Source: Histomonas meleagridis (lineage: Eukaryota; Parabasalia; Tritrichomonadida; Dientamoebidae). Taken from it: DNA of 64,000 nt. The notes below the pieces were generated by a model. It did not search any database, was not told where the DNA came from, and saw nothing but the letters and a program-made list of their open reading frames with translations. Of the stretch, positions 21,392-31,536 are shown piece after piece. A program made the position numbers and the translations under genes. Each line of letters starts with the position of its first letter. Positions within the stretch are counted from its first letter, which is position 1. Where the stretch lies: positions 19,444-83,443 of the forward strand of contig WSYJ01000119.1 in the NCBI GenBank assembly GCA_020186115.1, given 5' to 3'.

Positions 21392-21808
21392 ATGGAAGAA
21401 AACGAATTCAACTTCAGGAAGATTGGTGTTGTAATGACTGGTATTGGAGTCACATCTTATTTTTTATCAATGTTAATTCATTTTAATCGAACTTTCTTAC
21501 TTTTTTCAAATTTATTATTTTTTGGTGGAATCTTAATGATTTTAAGACCAGAAAAATCAGCGCATCTCTTTCTCTCCAAAAAGAGAATTCCAGCAACTGT
21601 TTGCTTAGTCGTTGGTTTCATTTTAATATGTTTTAATCGTGGTTTTTTCGGGTGTTTATCTCAATTAATTGGCGGGTTTATTTTATTTGGTGGGTTTATT
21701 CCATATGTTTTATCTAGTTTCAAGAAAATTCCAATAATTGGAGATCTCCTAAAAAAGATAACCATTCCAGATTTTATCTATCAAATGAACGAAGAAAAGC
21801 TTCCATAG
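21392..21808 (+). CDS. Got1-family vesicle transport protein
   Basis: The 138 residues match the Got1/Sft2-type layout: a short polar N-terminus (MEENEFNFRKIGVVMTGIGV), four hydrophobic segments (about 14-31, 36-52, 66-84, 88-105) and a polar C-terminus. Family motifs include KIG...TGIG near the start, the P-E-K loop with F after the second segment, and GGFILFGGFIPYV before KKIPIIGDLL. Got1 proteins act in ER-Golgi transport. Length is normal for the family. The gene is intact with a TAG stop. Confidence 0.9.
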   Translation: MEENEFNFRKIGVVMTGIGVTSYFLSMLIHFNRTFLLFSNLLFFGGILMILRPEKSAHLFLSKKRIPATVCLVVGFILICFNRGFFGCLSQLIGGFILFGGFIPYVLSSFKKIPIIGDLLKKITIPDFIYQMNEEKLP

Positions 21809-22005
21809 GTTTCATTGACGTTGACACGAACGATTTCAACAACAATTTTTCTTTTTTGTAAAAATCACCATCAAAAACATTTTTTTCTGTATATATTTAC
21901 TAAGCGCCTTTGGATTTTACCCAAAAAACATTTGTTAGACAGATATTTCCTCTTCGAACTCAGAAACATTTTTCCTCAGACGATAGAAATAAACTTGTCG
22001 ATATT

Positions 22006-25000
22006 TCAGGATCTTTGTTCGTACACTTGTTGAAAACCTTTTTCTTTCATTCTTTGTAACACTTCTGGCGATCCGATGTGTTGTGGTAAGTTACCGTCTG
22101 CGTTATACCATTTATTTGGGTTTGCTGAATAATTCACCAACAATTCTATGATTGTCAAATCGTTTTTCTTCACGGCCAAAAACAATGGCGTGTTTTTCTC
22201 TTCGTCATTGTTCGGAGCATTCACTAAAACTCCAGCTTTCAGAAGTATTGTAATGAATTCGACGTTTCTCATTTCGACTGCCAAGTATAGACAAGACTGG
22301 TTATTTTCATTTTGGAGATCTAAGTCACAACGTGGGTCAGATACTAATCTTTGGAATATGTTTACGTTGTTATATTGTAAACATCGGCAAAGAGGTGTTT
22401 CGTTTTTATCATTTCGAATGTTTAAGTCCAAATTCGGTAATGATAACAATGCATTAAATAGTTCTAAATTAAAGTCTTTAGTCTTAGAACTGATATCGAA
22501 ATAGAAATGAACTGCATGTGGATATTTGTCACTATATAAATTAGGGTCAAATTCCGGACATCGTTGTGATAATAAATATAATTGTTCAATCGCTTTCTTC
22601 TTGATTAAGACGTGTATTAGATATGAGCCATTGATGGACTTACTATTTAAGGAATATGATGGACAATATTTTAAGAGCTTGTTAAATAACTCAAAGTTTT
22701 TGGTCTCTAAACAATAAACTAGTGATTGCATATGGGAATTCTTGAAATTACGTATAAGAAAAATGGTCTTCTCTGTAAGCTTATGATCAACTGCTTCACA
22801 AAATGGAGTCTCTAAATTGTTGTCTGGAAAATATGGATCAATCCCTTTTTCAAATAACATTTGTGTGGAATTAAACGTTGGACTTCGAATTGAATAGAAA
22901 AGTGCCGTACGCTTATCGTCGTCGGTTTCATTGATATCGTAGCGGTTAATGATCGACTGTAATATTTCTAAATTGTCAATAAACATCGCCGAAAAGTGTA
23001 AAAATGGGGTGCCCTCAATTTTATAACTTGTAATTAACGAACCGAAATTTTTCAATTGCCAATTAAATAATGTTAAGCTGTTGTTAGTAATGGCCTTATT
23101 AAAATCAGTAATTCCTAACAATATAAAGAAACGAAATTGATCAAATTTAATTGGATTTGTTGCCAGTTCAATACACATCGAATACATAATTTGTGATTGT
23201 AATTCTTCGAAATTTTCAAATTTATTATCAATGGATAAATATTCGCCAATCGTTGATAACAAATATTTGTTTTTCATGCATTCAAATGATTGATCGTTAA
23301 ACATCCAATTCTTCAATTTCATTGGTGTATATAATGGCATCAAAATTTGGAACTTAATGAGCCTATTGTAAATATCATCGATGAAATGCGCAAACTTAAA
23401 GAATGGATATGATATTGACCACTTATCTTGACCAGCTTCAATGTCAGCATTAATATGTTTGCCAATAGGTTCAATGTTTGGAAATGTGATTGAAATATGT
23501 AGGTCGGGGATTTGTGGCTGTATGATTGGTTGATTTGTTTCATTTTGACAGATCTCCAACATGAGCCAAAAATCATATAAAGCTTCAACAGGCCCAAAAT
23601 CAATGGTGAAATAGCCTTGTGGTGTTGATAAGATTCCAATTGACTTCCCTGGCTCGACTTGTGTAAACTTTACGCATTGAATTGGTGCACCATATAATAA
23701 TGGAGTCTTGTTACCACAAATAAAATTATAAGTCTCAGGGAGGACTTCATGTGAATCAGTTTTCTTTGGAGTAAAGTTAAATAAATGGATAAATGATCTT
23801 GTTAAGATTATGGTATAACTTTGTCCTTGTAAATTTACGAAATGTGAATAGACAATATACCCGAAAAACATCTTGTTTTGAGGATTTGTTTGTTGTCTAA
23901 ACGCATTTAATGCATTATGAAAACGATCAACGATATCACACGGTAAACGGCTCCATTTGCCAAGACAAATTGCTATCAAAAATTCAATCAAACTGTTTTT
24001 ATCGGTGATATCGTCGTTTACAGGTGTGTAATCGGTTATAATTTGACGATCGATTTGATGCCATTGGTAATTGGTTCGCTTATCAATAAGCAAGAAACGA
24101 GACAAATAATTAATAAAGGGATATGGTAAAGTTCGGTAAATTGCATCTTTAAGTGATTCAATAACATAAACGTCAAGTGGTAATTCATTTCGATCAAAAA
24201 ATAAACGGAGTTCTTCAAGAATGGAACTGATGTATTTGGATGGAGGAACTGAAGAAATTCGTTGAAGAAGTGATGCTGAAAATTCCTTCATTTTATTGGA
24301 AGGATCATCTAAATGAAGTGTTGAAAAAACTGTTGGTGTTGGACCTGGAGTGTATGATATATCATATTTAAATTCTCCATGAGGATTATAACAAGTTCCA
24401 TCAGAATTGAAAAATAATTCAAGAATATCAACAATCTTAGTAAACGGAAAGATTATCGTGTTATTAGAATCATCTGAATAACGAAGAATGACGGATTCAA
24501 AAGGTAAATTTAAAACTGAAGATAAATAAAAAAATTGAGTTTCCCATGTTTGATCGCCAATGTAACGCTTAATAGCACTAACAATGTTGTCTCCATCTGG
24601 GACAAATGGAATTTGAGCAATAATTGGGCCTAATTGGTCATGAAGATGTTGGAATTTAATTGTAATGCGTTGATAAAGTTCTGAACCACCATCAACCAAT
24701 GTTATACATGATTTATCTTGAACAGTTTCTTCAGCAAGTGACCCATCATCATTAGTTTTGACTTTTAACTCATATTTTAATTGTGGAAAGAGTTGAAGTG
24801 GTATAACTTTGGGAGGTAAATGAAATGTGAATGTGCTATCAATGTACACTACGCCTTTTATCAAGCTTGCATTTTCAAAAATCAAACGATCTTTAAATGT
24901 ATCCAAAAAATTATCAGCTGTGTCGTTCGAAAATGGATTCCAGATGTTTTTGCTATAATGTTGGAGATCACTACTTGTTAAATAGAAAAAGTAAGATTTT

Positions 25001-25017
25001 TGTTTTTTGCTTGACAT
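22006..25017 (-). CDS. Large ankyrin-repeat protein, 1,003 aa
   Basis: The ATG at 25017 (MSSKKQKSYFF) is preferred over an in-frame GTG at 25065. Residues 1 to about 330 are mixed alpha/beta; a middle region contains a possible PH-like stretch (MFFGYIVYSHFVNL, then SYTIILTRSFIHLF). The last 350 residues are ankyrin repeats with recognisable TPLFLAVKKNDLTIIELLVN, SCLYLAVEMRNVEFITILL and TALFYSIRS-type units, ending near EVLQRMKEKGFQQ. Unlike the DUF3447 loci, its repeats are continuous in one frame and diverged from each other. It is probably a cytosolic scaffold. No catalytic domain is recognised. Confidence 0.75.
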   Translation of the reverse strand: MSSKKQKSYFFYLTSSDLQHYSKNIWNPFSNDTADNFLDTFKDRLIFENASLIKGVVYIDSTFTFHLPPKVIPLQLFPQLKYELKVKTNDDGSLAEETVQDKSCITLVDGGSELYQRITIKFQHLHDQLGPIIAQIPFVPDGDNIVSAIKRYIGDQTWETQFFYLSSVLNLPFESVILRYSDDSNNTIIFPFTKIVDILELFFNSDGTCYNPHGEFKYDISYTPGPTPTVFSTLHLDDPSNKMKEFSASLLQRISSVPPSKYISSILEELRLFFDRNELPLDVYVIESLKDAIYRTLPYPFINYLSRFLLIDKRTNYQWHQIDRQIITDYTPVNDDITDKNSLIEFLIAICLGKWSRLPCDIVDRFHNALNAFRQQTNPQNKMFFGYIVYSHFVNLQGQSYTIILTRSFIHLFNFTPKKTDSHEVLPETYNFICGNKTPLLYGAPIQCVKFTQVEPGKSIGILSTPQGYFTIDFGPVEALYDFWLMLEICQNETNQPIIQPQIPDLHISITFPNIEPIGKHINADIEAGQDKWSISYPFFKFAHFIDDIYNRLIKFQILMPLYTPMKLKNWMFNDQSFECMKNKYLLSTIGEYLSIDNKFENFEELQSQIMYSMCIELATNPIKFDQFRFFILLGITDFNKAITNNSLTLFNWQLKNFGSLITSYKIEGTPFLHFSAMFIDNLEILQSIINRYDINETDDDKRTALFYSIRSPTFNSTQMLFEKGIDPYFPDNNLETPFCEAVDHKLTEKTIFLIRNFKNSHMQSLVYCLETKNFELFNKLLKYCPSYSLNSKSINGSYLIHVLIKKKAIEQLYLLSQRCPEFDPNLYSDKYPHAVHFYFDISSKTKDFNLELFNALLSLPNLDLNIRNDKNETPLCRCLQYNNVNIFQRLVSDPRCDLDLQNENNQSCLYLAVEMRNVEFITILLKAGVLVNAPNNDEEKNTPLFLAVKKNDLTIIELLVNYSANPNKWYNADGNLPQHIGSPEVLQRMKEKGFQQVYEQRS

Positions 25018-25434
25018 CTTGGCGATTTGAGAAACTGTATTTGAATTGGTTATTGCCAAATTCACAAAGCTCTGAATATTTTTTTATTTGAGAATAAAAT
25101 AATGGCAAAAAATTATTCATCTCAAACTTTGAGGAGTACCCCGGTTAACTGTCTGTGAGGGTAAAAAACATCCTGCAAATTATCTCAGTAGTAACACAGC
25201 TCTTCCATAATTTACTTTAGGTAGAATATAAAATCTTAGACTCAGAGGAATAAAAATATTGAATTTATAACATAATCATAAAAAAATTTTTAATATATAA
25301 ATGTGATAAATGTTTCTTCATAATCTAATTAATGTTTTTTATATTTTTTTGCTACTTAGGAATTTTTTGTATTTTGATAGAAGAAAAAAAGAAAATAAAG
25401 GTTAAATTACAAAAAATCGTTTTATTTAATATAT
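25018..25434. other. Intergenic, no feature recognised
   Basis: About 415 bp, AT-rich, with a CCCCGG patch near 25138-25145. It must contain the promoter of the 22006-25017 gene and the 3' end of the next gene. Nothing else is seen. Confidence 0.35.
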
Positions 25435-26982
25435 TCACAGTAAATTTGTAATTTGATAGCCCGGGATAACATCTGGCAATACGTATGAAGCAAAAAAGTT
25501 GGTGCTATGTTCCCATTCGTCGATATCTTTTATTTCAGGTGCTACCACGTCTTTTCTCACAATTTTTTTGAGTGAGGTCTGGTTGAATTTGAGTCTTTGG
25601 AATTCCGACACTTTTTTCATAACCAGAAACAGCCATTCGCCCGTTAAGCATGGGTTAAGGTGCCCCGAAATTTTTATCGTTTTATTGTAAATTTTCTTAG
25701 CATTTGTCACAATGAAATTAACATCCCTTAAAAAACTCCAAGTGCATTCGGGAATCTCATCATAATACTTCTGGAAATCTGGAAATGGCACACTCTCTTC
25801 AATTACACATTTCTTTGCTAAAAGAAAATCCATTGCATCAAACAAAAAATCTTGAATGATATTCCAAACTCCGATTTGCATACAGTTCAACAAGCATAAG
25901 GATTTTGTTTGCTTAAGATAAAATTTAAGATTTGACGGAAATTTAAGTTTGGTCGTAATTTCATTTCTTAGAACTTTAACAAACTCTGTTATTATAACGT
26001 GAAGTGTTGTTGGTATGATTGCTATAACACCACTAAGCTCATTGGAAAAATATTTCTTGAAATATGCATACAAAAACATGTTGGCCGATAGCAGGTAAAC
26101 TATCCAATCTTTTGTCACTTTTTTGTTGAGTGTTATTTCGCAAAACATCGAAAATACTTCAACTAATGGATCTTCTATTTCTTTAATCGGATGGCCAAGC
26201 GCTATATACTTCTCAATGAACTTTACGATATAAATAGATACAAGTGGTACTTTATCTGTGGTTTCCTTGAGAATCGTGTGATCTTGGATAATTCTAAGAT
26301 CATTGGTGATAAAAGAAGGCTCTAATGTCATAAGCTGCATCCCAACTTCCCGAATTAATGTTGATATATTTGATGAAAGCCGAACTTTGGACTCCAAGAT
26401 CGTAAGGGACGCTTGGAGTTCTGTGCTTTGTTGAGGATTTTTTGTGTTTAATGTTGTTATGTATTTTGGAATAAGGTTGGGATGATAAAATTCTGAATTG
26501 GCTGTTTGAGGATCAACAAAAACAGGAATTTTTTGGACGAGTTCGCAGTACAATGTTACGTCAGATATTTTTTGAAGCAATATTGAATTATCATTTATTT
26601 CTCCATCGATTTGTTTAAGAGAAAAAGCAACTGTAACTGTAAACGTGCCTAATTTTGTTTCGATTGGAAATGGTTTCTCTATGGGTTTATCTATAGTATA
26701 TTTGGTTGGAATTTTGATTGTACTTCTTCCTACATGAAAGATAGAACCATTAATAGATTTAGAATGTAGAGCTATATTAATTTCACTTGTTGTTAGTTCA
26801 TTTGGGCTTATTGTAAAATGTTCATTAAGTTGTTTAAGAAGTGCATTTGTCTTTATTCCATTTGTTTTTCCTTGAAGTGAACCACATTTCCAAGCAATTA
26901 GAAGAACCGAAGGCATAGCTCGTGGAAACTCAATTGATGTGATATCAAAGTTTATCTCAACATGTTGAGAATTATCAGACAT
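25435..26982 (-). CDS. NT-C2-like domain protein, 515 aa
   Basis: ATG at 26982 (MSDNSQHVEINFDITSIEF); a TTG 18 codons upstream is rejected. Residues 1-140 form a beta-rich module with the pattern of the N-terminal C2 domain of EEIG1/Ehbp1-type proteins (WKCGSLQGKT, HSKSINGSIFHVG, FTVTVAFSLKQ). The rest, from about 200, is helical and resembles the dilute-like region that follows NT-C2 in some proteins (LCLLNCMQIGVWNIIQDFLF). Such proteins attach to membranes or cytoskeleton. The assignment rests on pattern only. No signal peptide or membrane segment is present. Confidence 0.6.
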   Translation of the reverse strand: MSDNSQHVEINFDITSIEFPRAMPSVLLIAWKCGSLQGKTNGIKTNALLKQLNEHFTISPNELTTSEINIALHSKSINGSIFHVGRSTIKIPTKYTIDKPIEKPFPIETKLGTFTVTVAFSLKQIDGEINDNSILLQKISDVTLYCELVQKIPVFVDPQTANSEFYHPNLIPKYITTLNTKNPQQSTELQASLTILESKVRLSSNISTLIREVGMQLMTLEPSFITNDLRIIQDHTILKETTDKVPLVSIYIVKFIEKYIALGHPIKEIEDPLVEVFSMFCEITLNKKVTKDWIVYLLSANMFLYAYFKKYFSNELSGVIAIIPTTLHVIITEFVKVLRNEITTKLKFPSNLKFYLKQTKSLCLLNCMQIGVWNIIQDFLFDAMDFLLAKKCVIEESVPFPDFQKYYDEIPECTWSFLRDVNFIVTNAKKIYNKTIKISGHLNPCLTGEWLFLVMKKVSEFQRLKFNQTSLKKIVRKDVVAPEIKDIDEWEHSTNFFASYVLPDVIPGYQITNLL

Positions 26983-27139
26983 AAATTTGCTGAAATTAAA
27001 CGGTCGTAAATATGCAATACATAATGAAAATACCAAATGATTATGAACATCTGTTTCATGTTTTAGTTACTTATATTTTCGTATTTTGCATTTAAAAATT
27101 AAGTGTATATAAAAAAAATTTTCTATAAATGGATCTTCT

Positions 27140-28304
27140 TTACTGTATTAGATATTAATATTTTTGAAGTAAATCTATTATTTCCCCATGTGAATTTCTA
27201 GATGCATATATAAGTGCTGTATGAAATGGTTTGAATCAACTCCACATAATATTTTGATATATTAAATGAATGAAAGAAATATTAAACAAAATATTTAAAT
27301 ATCTTTAATATTGATATCAATTCCTTTTTGTTCAAGAAGTGATTTAACGATTTTAATATGACCATTTTCAGATGCAAACATAAGTGCTGTCCTATGTGGT
27401 TAAAATAATTTCCAAATATTTTATTTAAATACTAAATTTTAAAAATTAAATTTAAATAAAATGATTAAATATCTTTAGCATTGATATCAATTCCTTTTTG
27501 TGCAAGAAACAATTTAACTATTTCTGTGTAACCAAAACGAGATGCATCCATTAGTGATGTTTCAAATAATTTAAATAAATTCCGAATATAATATGATGAT
27601 ATATTGAAATTATTAAAATTAATTCTAAATATAACAATAAAATATCTTTAGTATTGATATTAATTCCTTTTTTCTTAAGAAGTAATTTAACAATATCAGT
27701 ATGGCCATTTTGAGATGCAAGCATTAATGCTGTATAATGTTGTAATCCAAATAATATTTTGAAATTTTATATGATTAAAATTAATATTAAATCTAAGAAA
27801 CAAAATTCAATAATATTAACATCAATTTTTTTTGTTTGAGTAACAGTTTGACGACTTTAACATGACCATAATATGATGCTTCCATTAATGCAGTCCAAAA
27901 CAAGAAAAAATAACACCAAAAATGTAATGTAAAACTTTGTTAAAGGAAAATTGACTTTAAGAAATATAAATAAATGGTTTTATAATTGTTAATATCAAAT
28001 TTACCTTTTTGAAGAAGGAATTCAACAATTTTTTCATGACCATTTTGTGATGCTAATAAAAACCCATTATAAAACATTTCAAACGAATTCCAAATATGCA
28101 TTTTAAACAAGAAAAATTATATATTTAATATCAAATTCATTAAAAAAACATTAACATCATTTATACTACCACATTTTTTTCTAATAAGGAATTTAACAAT
28201 TTCAAAACATCCTTCTTGACAAGCAATTAGAAATAAGGTATTAAATATATGTATAAAATTTTATAATCAAAAATGAGATATCATTATCACGAGATAAATT
28301 TTAA
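27140..28304 (-). repeat. Ankyrin cassette array, locus B (7 units)
   Basis: Seven ankyrin units follow the DUF3447 gene on the minus strand, with equivalent bases at about 28153, 27991, 27818, 27656, 27483, 27313 and 27140. Spacing is 162-173 bp. Spacer lengths I counted from the conserved Asp codon to the next Thr codon are 80, 84, 72, 83, 80 and 80 for the junctions I could align. The spacers differ clearly in sequence from those of locus C but keep the length. All contain in-frame stops or change frame. One spacer ends CCACATAGG before ACAGCA, superficially like a trichomonad 3' splice site. Confidence 0.75.
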
Positions 28305-29453
28305 TTACACTAAAAAAATATCAATAACATTCATATAAATTCCTCTTTGATCAAGAATATATTTAACAATTTCAATGTTTCTTGATTTTACTGCTGTAAT
28401 TAAAATGTCTTTTGGTAAATCATTTCCTTCAAGAAAATGTTTTAAAAGAAAGATATTACCATTTTCTGTTAAATAATTGATCAAAGAATTATTGACTTTT
28501 CTTCCTTTTCCTTCCAAAAACGATAAAATTTCATAGTTATCAGATACAATACTTTCCATTATTAAATCTTCCAAATTATTAACTTCGAAATTATTTTCAT
28601 GAATATAATGAAAGATATCATTTTGATGGAATTTAATTGCTGCTTTCATTGATCTTTCATAAAACGAATGATTTTGTTCACATAAATGAATGATTTCGAT
28701 ATTTCCACCTGCAATTGCATATTTAAATGTATGAATAATATCAGCACCATTCATAAGTAAATATTTAAAACATTTAACAGCAGAAAAAAATGCTGCATAA
28801 TCAATTAATGATACATTTTCTTTATTTATAAAGTCACATCTTTCATAAAGTGATGGTTCTATTTTTTGATCAAAATCAAAATTTGTTTGTGAAGACAATT
28901 TTTGAAGTTTTTCAACTTCGTCATTTCTAATTATTATTGCAAGTTCATTTGGATTATGTCCCTCGTTAACATGTATCTTATGAAGTTCCCAATCATTATT
29001 TGATAGTTCTTTAATGCCTTCATGAAACTCTGTGTTGAATGGAGTACTTAAATTTTCAATTAGTTTATTGATTTCGTTAATGGATTTATAATGTGCAAAA
29101 TATAATGATTTTCTGTTTCGAATAATATTAGGTTTAATAAAATCATTTTCAATTAACTTTTCTAGAAGATAATTAGATTCTTGTGTATAAATATGTAGAA
29201 GAAAGTGTGAAAAAATATCTATAAATTGATCATTTGGTGTTTGAAGTCTTTTTATAAATTCAAAATAAATGTTTAAGTCATTTTTTTGTGATTCTATGCT
29301 TGAATAAATAAAATGCATTAGAACTTGATTGAAAGAAATTGGAAAATTAGAATCATATAAAGTTTTTATTGTTTCAATGCTTTCATCAATATTTTCTTCA
29401 TTTAATTCCCATATTGTTTTTTGAATGTTACCCAGGAAGTTGACTTCATTCAT
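28305..29453 (-). CDS. DUF3447/ankyrin protein, locus B, intact
   Basis: This is the only complete DUF3447 frame in the window: 382 residues from ATG 29453 (MNEVNFLGNIQKTIWELNEE). The N-terminal helical region (1-140) contains LYDSNFPISFNQ and ESNYLLEKLIEN. The middle has the family core WELHKIHVNE, ELAIIIRNDEVEKLQ, SLIDYAAFFSAVKCFKYLLM and IEIIHLCEQNHSFYE. The C-terminal third is degenerate ankyrin repeats ending at ILDQRGIYMNVID, exactly where the first spacer begins. Seven further cassettes lie downstream out of frame. Molecular role is unknown; I infer a protein-binding solenoid. It serves as the reference for the broken copies in loci A, C, D and at 61971. Confidence 0.8.
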   Translation of the reverse strand: MNEVNFLGNIQKTIWELNEENIDESIETIKTLYDSNFPISFNQVLMHFIYSSIESQKNDLNIYFEFIKRLQTPNDQFIDIFSHFLLHIYTQESNYLLEKLIENDFIKPNIIRNRKSLYFAHYKSINEINKLIENLSTPFNTEFHEGIKELSNNDWELHKIHVNEGHNPNELAIIIRNDEVEKLQKLSSQTNFDFDQKIEPSLYERCDFINKENVSLIDYAAFFSAVKCFKYLLMNGADIIHTFKYAIAGGNIEIIHLCEQNHSFYERSMKAAIKFHQNDIFHYIHENNFEVNNLEDLIMESIVSDNYEILSFLEGKGRKVNNSLINYLTENGNIFLLKHFLEGNDLPKDILITAVKSRNIEIVKYILDQRGIYMNVIDIFLV

Positions 29454-29850
29454 TTGTCTGTTTGTTAGTTACACTTTCATATCAAAAAGTTATTTGAACA
29501 GACTATTGTCAAAAAAGTTCATCTGAACCACAAAAACTTTATAATACAACATTCACAATCGGTTGGTCAAATCATATTATAGTTGTTAAAAGTTATATAA
29601 CAATAAAAAAAATCATTAAAATATAATTTGATTTCGGGAAACTCTTAGACATCTGTTAAATTTTAAGAATTCAAATTTGTAAATACGAACATTTTTTGAA
29701 TCAAACCAATTAAGAAGGTTAGGCTAAGGAATAAATTTGCAAAATCGGTACACTTAAGTTATTTAAATAATTATTAAGATTTTAATTTTGAGTATAAAGG
29801 CTAAGGACTAGTGTTTAAAATTATTGAAATGAATAATTGTTGCTGTTTGT
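29454..29850. other. Intergenic, no feature recognised
   Basis: About 400 bp upstream of the DUF3447 gene and downstream of the PX gene (3' end at 29851). AT-rich. No gene, RNA or repeat is seen. Confidence 0.35.
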
Positions 29851-30264
29851 TTATTCAATTAAGTTGAAAAACTTCAATATAATTGGATCTGCACATGTTT
29901 CTTCGTCTTCAACTAATTCATTTAACCACTTTTGGAGAGCTTCTTGCCTTTGTGTAACAAAATCCAAGGCCTTGTTACCAACCCATTTCTTTGGCGGGAA
30001 AACTCGGAGCATTCTAATATTACCATAATTAAAAATAAGGCGTTCATTGAAATCGAAAAGCTGTGAATACCTATATCTACTTTCAGCAGTTTTGACCACA
30101 GCACCTGAAGTGTCGTATTTCTTTGCTTGAATATTGAAGAATGTTGCTTTCTCAGCAGCGTCGTCTTGGTGACCAGTTATTACAAGTGTTATTTTTTCCT
30201 GGCCTTTGCATGCTGCAAGTTGTGCTTCAACAATCGAGTTTATTGTTGCTGGGTCGAGGCTCAT
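29851..30264 (-). CDS. PX-domain phosphoinositide-binding protein
   Basis: The 137 residues from ATG 30264 are a short helix followed by a single PX domain. Visible PX hallmarks are the basic SRYRYSQLFDFNERLI segment (about 60-75), the proline-rich loop FPPKKWVGN (about 88-97), and RQEALQKWLNELV with the conserved Arg (about 104-117), ending DPIILKFFN. PX domains bind phosphoinositides, mostly PI3P, on endosomes. The absence of a BAR, SH3 or kinase partner makes it a minimal SNX3-like architecture. The TAA stop is in an AT-rich context. Confidence 0.87.
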   Translation of the reverse strand: MSLDPATINSIVEAQLAACKGQEKITLVITGHQDDAAEKATFFNIQAKKYDTSGAVVKTAESRYRYSQLFDFNERLIFNYGNIRMLRVFPPKKWVGNKALDFVTQRQEALQKWLNELVEDEETCADPIILKFFNLIE

Positions 30265-30903
30265 AATCGATTATGGAAAAAGTGTCATTTTTGGTGCATC
30301 GTTTTCAACAAAATAAAATCAATTCGCAAATTATTCTTCATTCGAAATACATGTGACTTTTTGTGGTATTTATGATTTGAGGTTGATTTTATAAAAGGAT
30401 TTTTTAAATATTGGCCGAAAATTTTCATACACAGGAATCTTATTTTCTCATGCGCTATCTATACACAAGACACAAAATTGAAAGTCACTTTAAATTTTTA
30501 TTTGAAAGCATCATTTCTAAATAGATAAATTACCTACATGAATTCTATTAAGTGAAACTATATTTGCATATTAATTTGTCAATAAAGAGATAATTTTTTT
30601 ATTCATTTTCTTTTTTAAACTTTTTTTTTACATTATATCATTTATTTTCAGTCATTTTCTGATCCATACAAAGCATTCACAATTTTATATTTAAATATTC
30701 TTGTAATAAGAACTAAACGAATGATAATGACAAAAACACTTAGTTAATTTTTTAATAAAGAATATGTTTTTACAAAATCTTTTATATATATTCCAAGTAT
30801 TTTCAACAGTTACTGTCCGAATTTCGTAAAGACAGTAAAATTTGATACCAAATGGAATAAAAAAAAACTTTTTTATTGTGGAAATTTGAATTCATTTTCT
30901 GGC
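30265..30903. other. Intergenic, no feature recognised
   Basis: About 640 bp, strongly AT-rich, between the PX gene start and the Hsp70-lid reading frame. Nothing recognisable was found. Confidence 0.35.
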
Positions 30904-31515
30904 TCAGGGTTTACTTTTACTTTTACTTTTATTTTCCGCCACTAATATCGATTTCATAGTTTGAATATATTCATCAAATTCATCAATTTCCTCTTGTTTG
31001 CTAATCAATTCTTCTACTTTTTGTTTTAATTTGTTCTTCATTTCTACAATTAGTTCCAAATTTTCATGATTATTTTCATTGTTTATCCATTTTCTTGCAT
31101 TATCAATTATTTTGATAATTTCTTTAATATTTATTTTATCTTTATCATAATTTTCATCGATTAATTTTAACGTTTGTGTAATATATTCATTAATTTCATT
31201 GGTTTCTTTAACGATTTGTTCTTGTAACTTAAGTAATTCTTCGACTTTTGCTTTTGTTTTATTTTTCATTATTTTAATTAATTCTATGTCAGCGCCATTG
31301 TTTTCTTTCAGCCATTTTTCAGCTTCTTTCAGTATATTCAATGCTTCTTGTTTATATTTTGGTATTAAGTTACTAAAAGCAAACGCGCGTTTATCATCTT
31401 TTATCCTTTCAATTTTCGTTTTTAGCTCAGCACGCTTGCCTTTAATTGCTTCTGGGTTGTGATCATTACTATCGTCTTTATACCAAACTCTGATATTGTC
31501 GATTTCTTTTCTCAT
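30904..31515 (-). pseudogene. Hsp70 C-terminal lid region, separated by in-frame stop
   Basis: A 203-codon helical, Lys/Glu-rich frame that directly continues the Hsp70-like frame: it is in the same phase, separated only by TAA at 31537-31539 and seven sense codons. Two similar segments, each with a KWL or KWI motif (AEKWLKENNGADIELIKIM and ARKWINNENNHENLELIVEM), match the helical lid of Hsp70 and Hsp110 proteins, which normally contains one such motif. It may have been the lid of the upstream gene, now detached by a nonsense mutation, or be translated separately from ATG 31515. The duplicated segment suggests an extended, Hsp110-like lid. Confidence 0.6.
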
Positions 31516-31536
31516 TTTCTCTTGATCTTCTTCTGA

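Noticed and set aside
27300-27420. CCACATAGG at one spacer end as a trichomonad 3' splice site
   Set aside because: Seen in only one of the spacers, without a matching 5' site; a TAA lies at the start of the same spacer.
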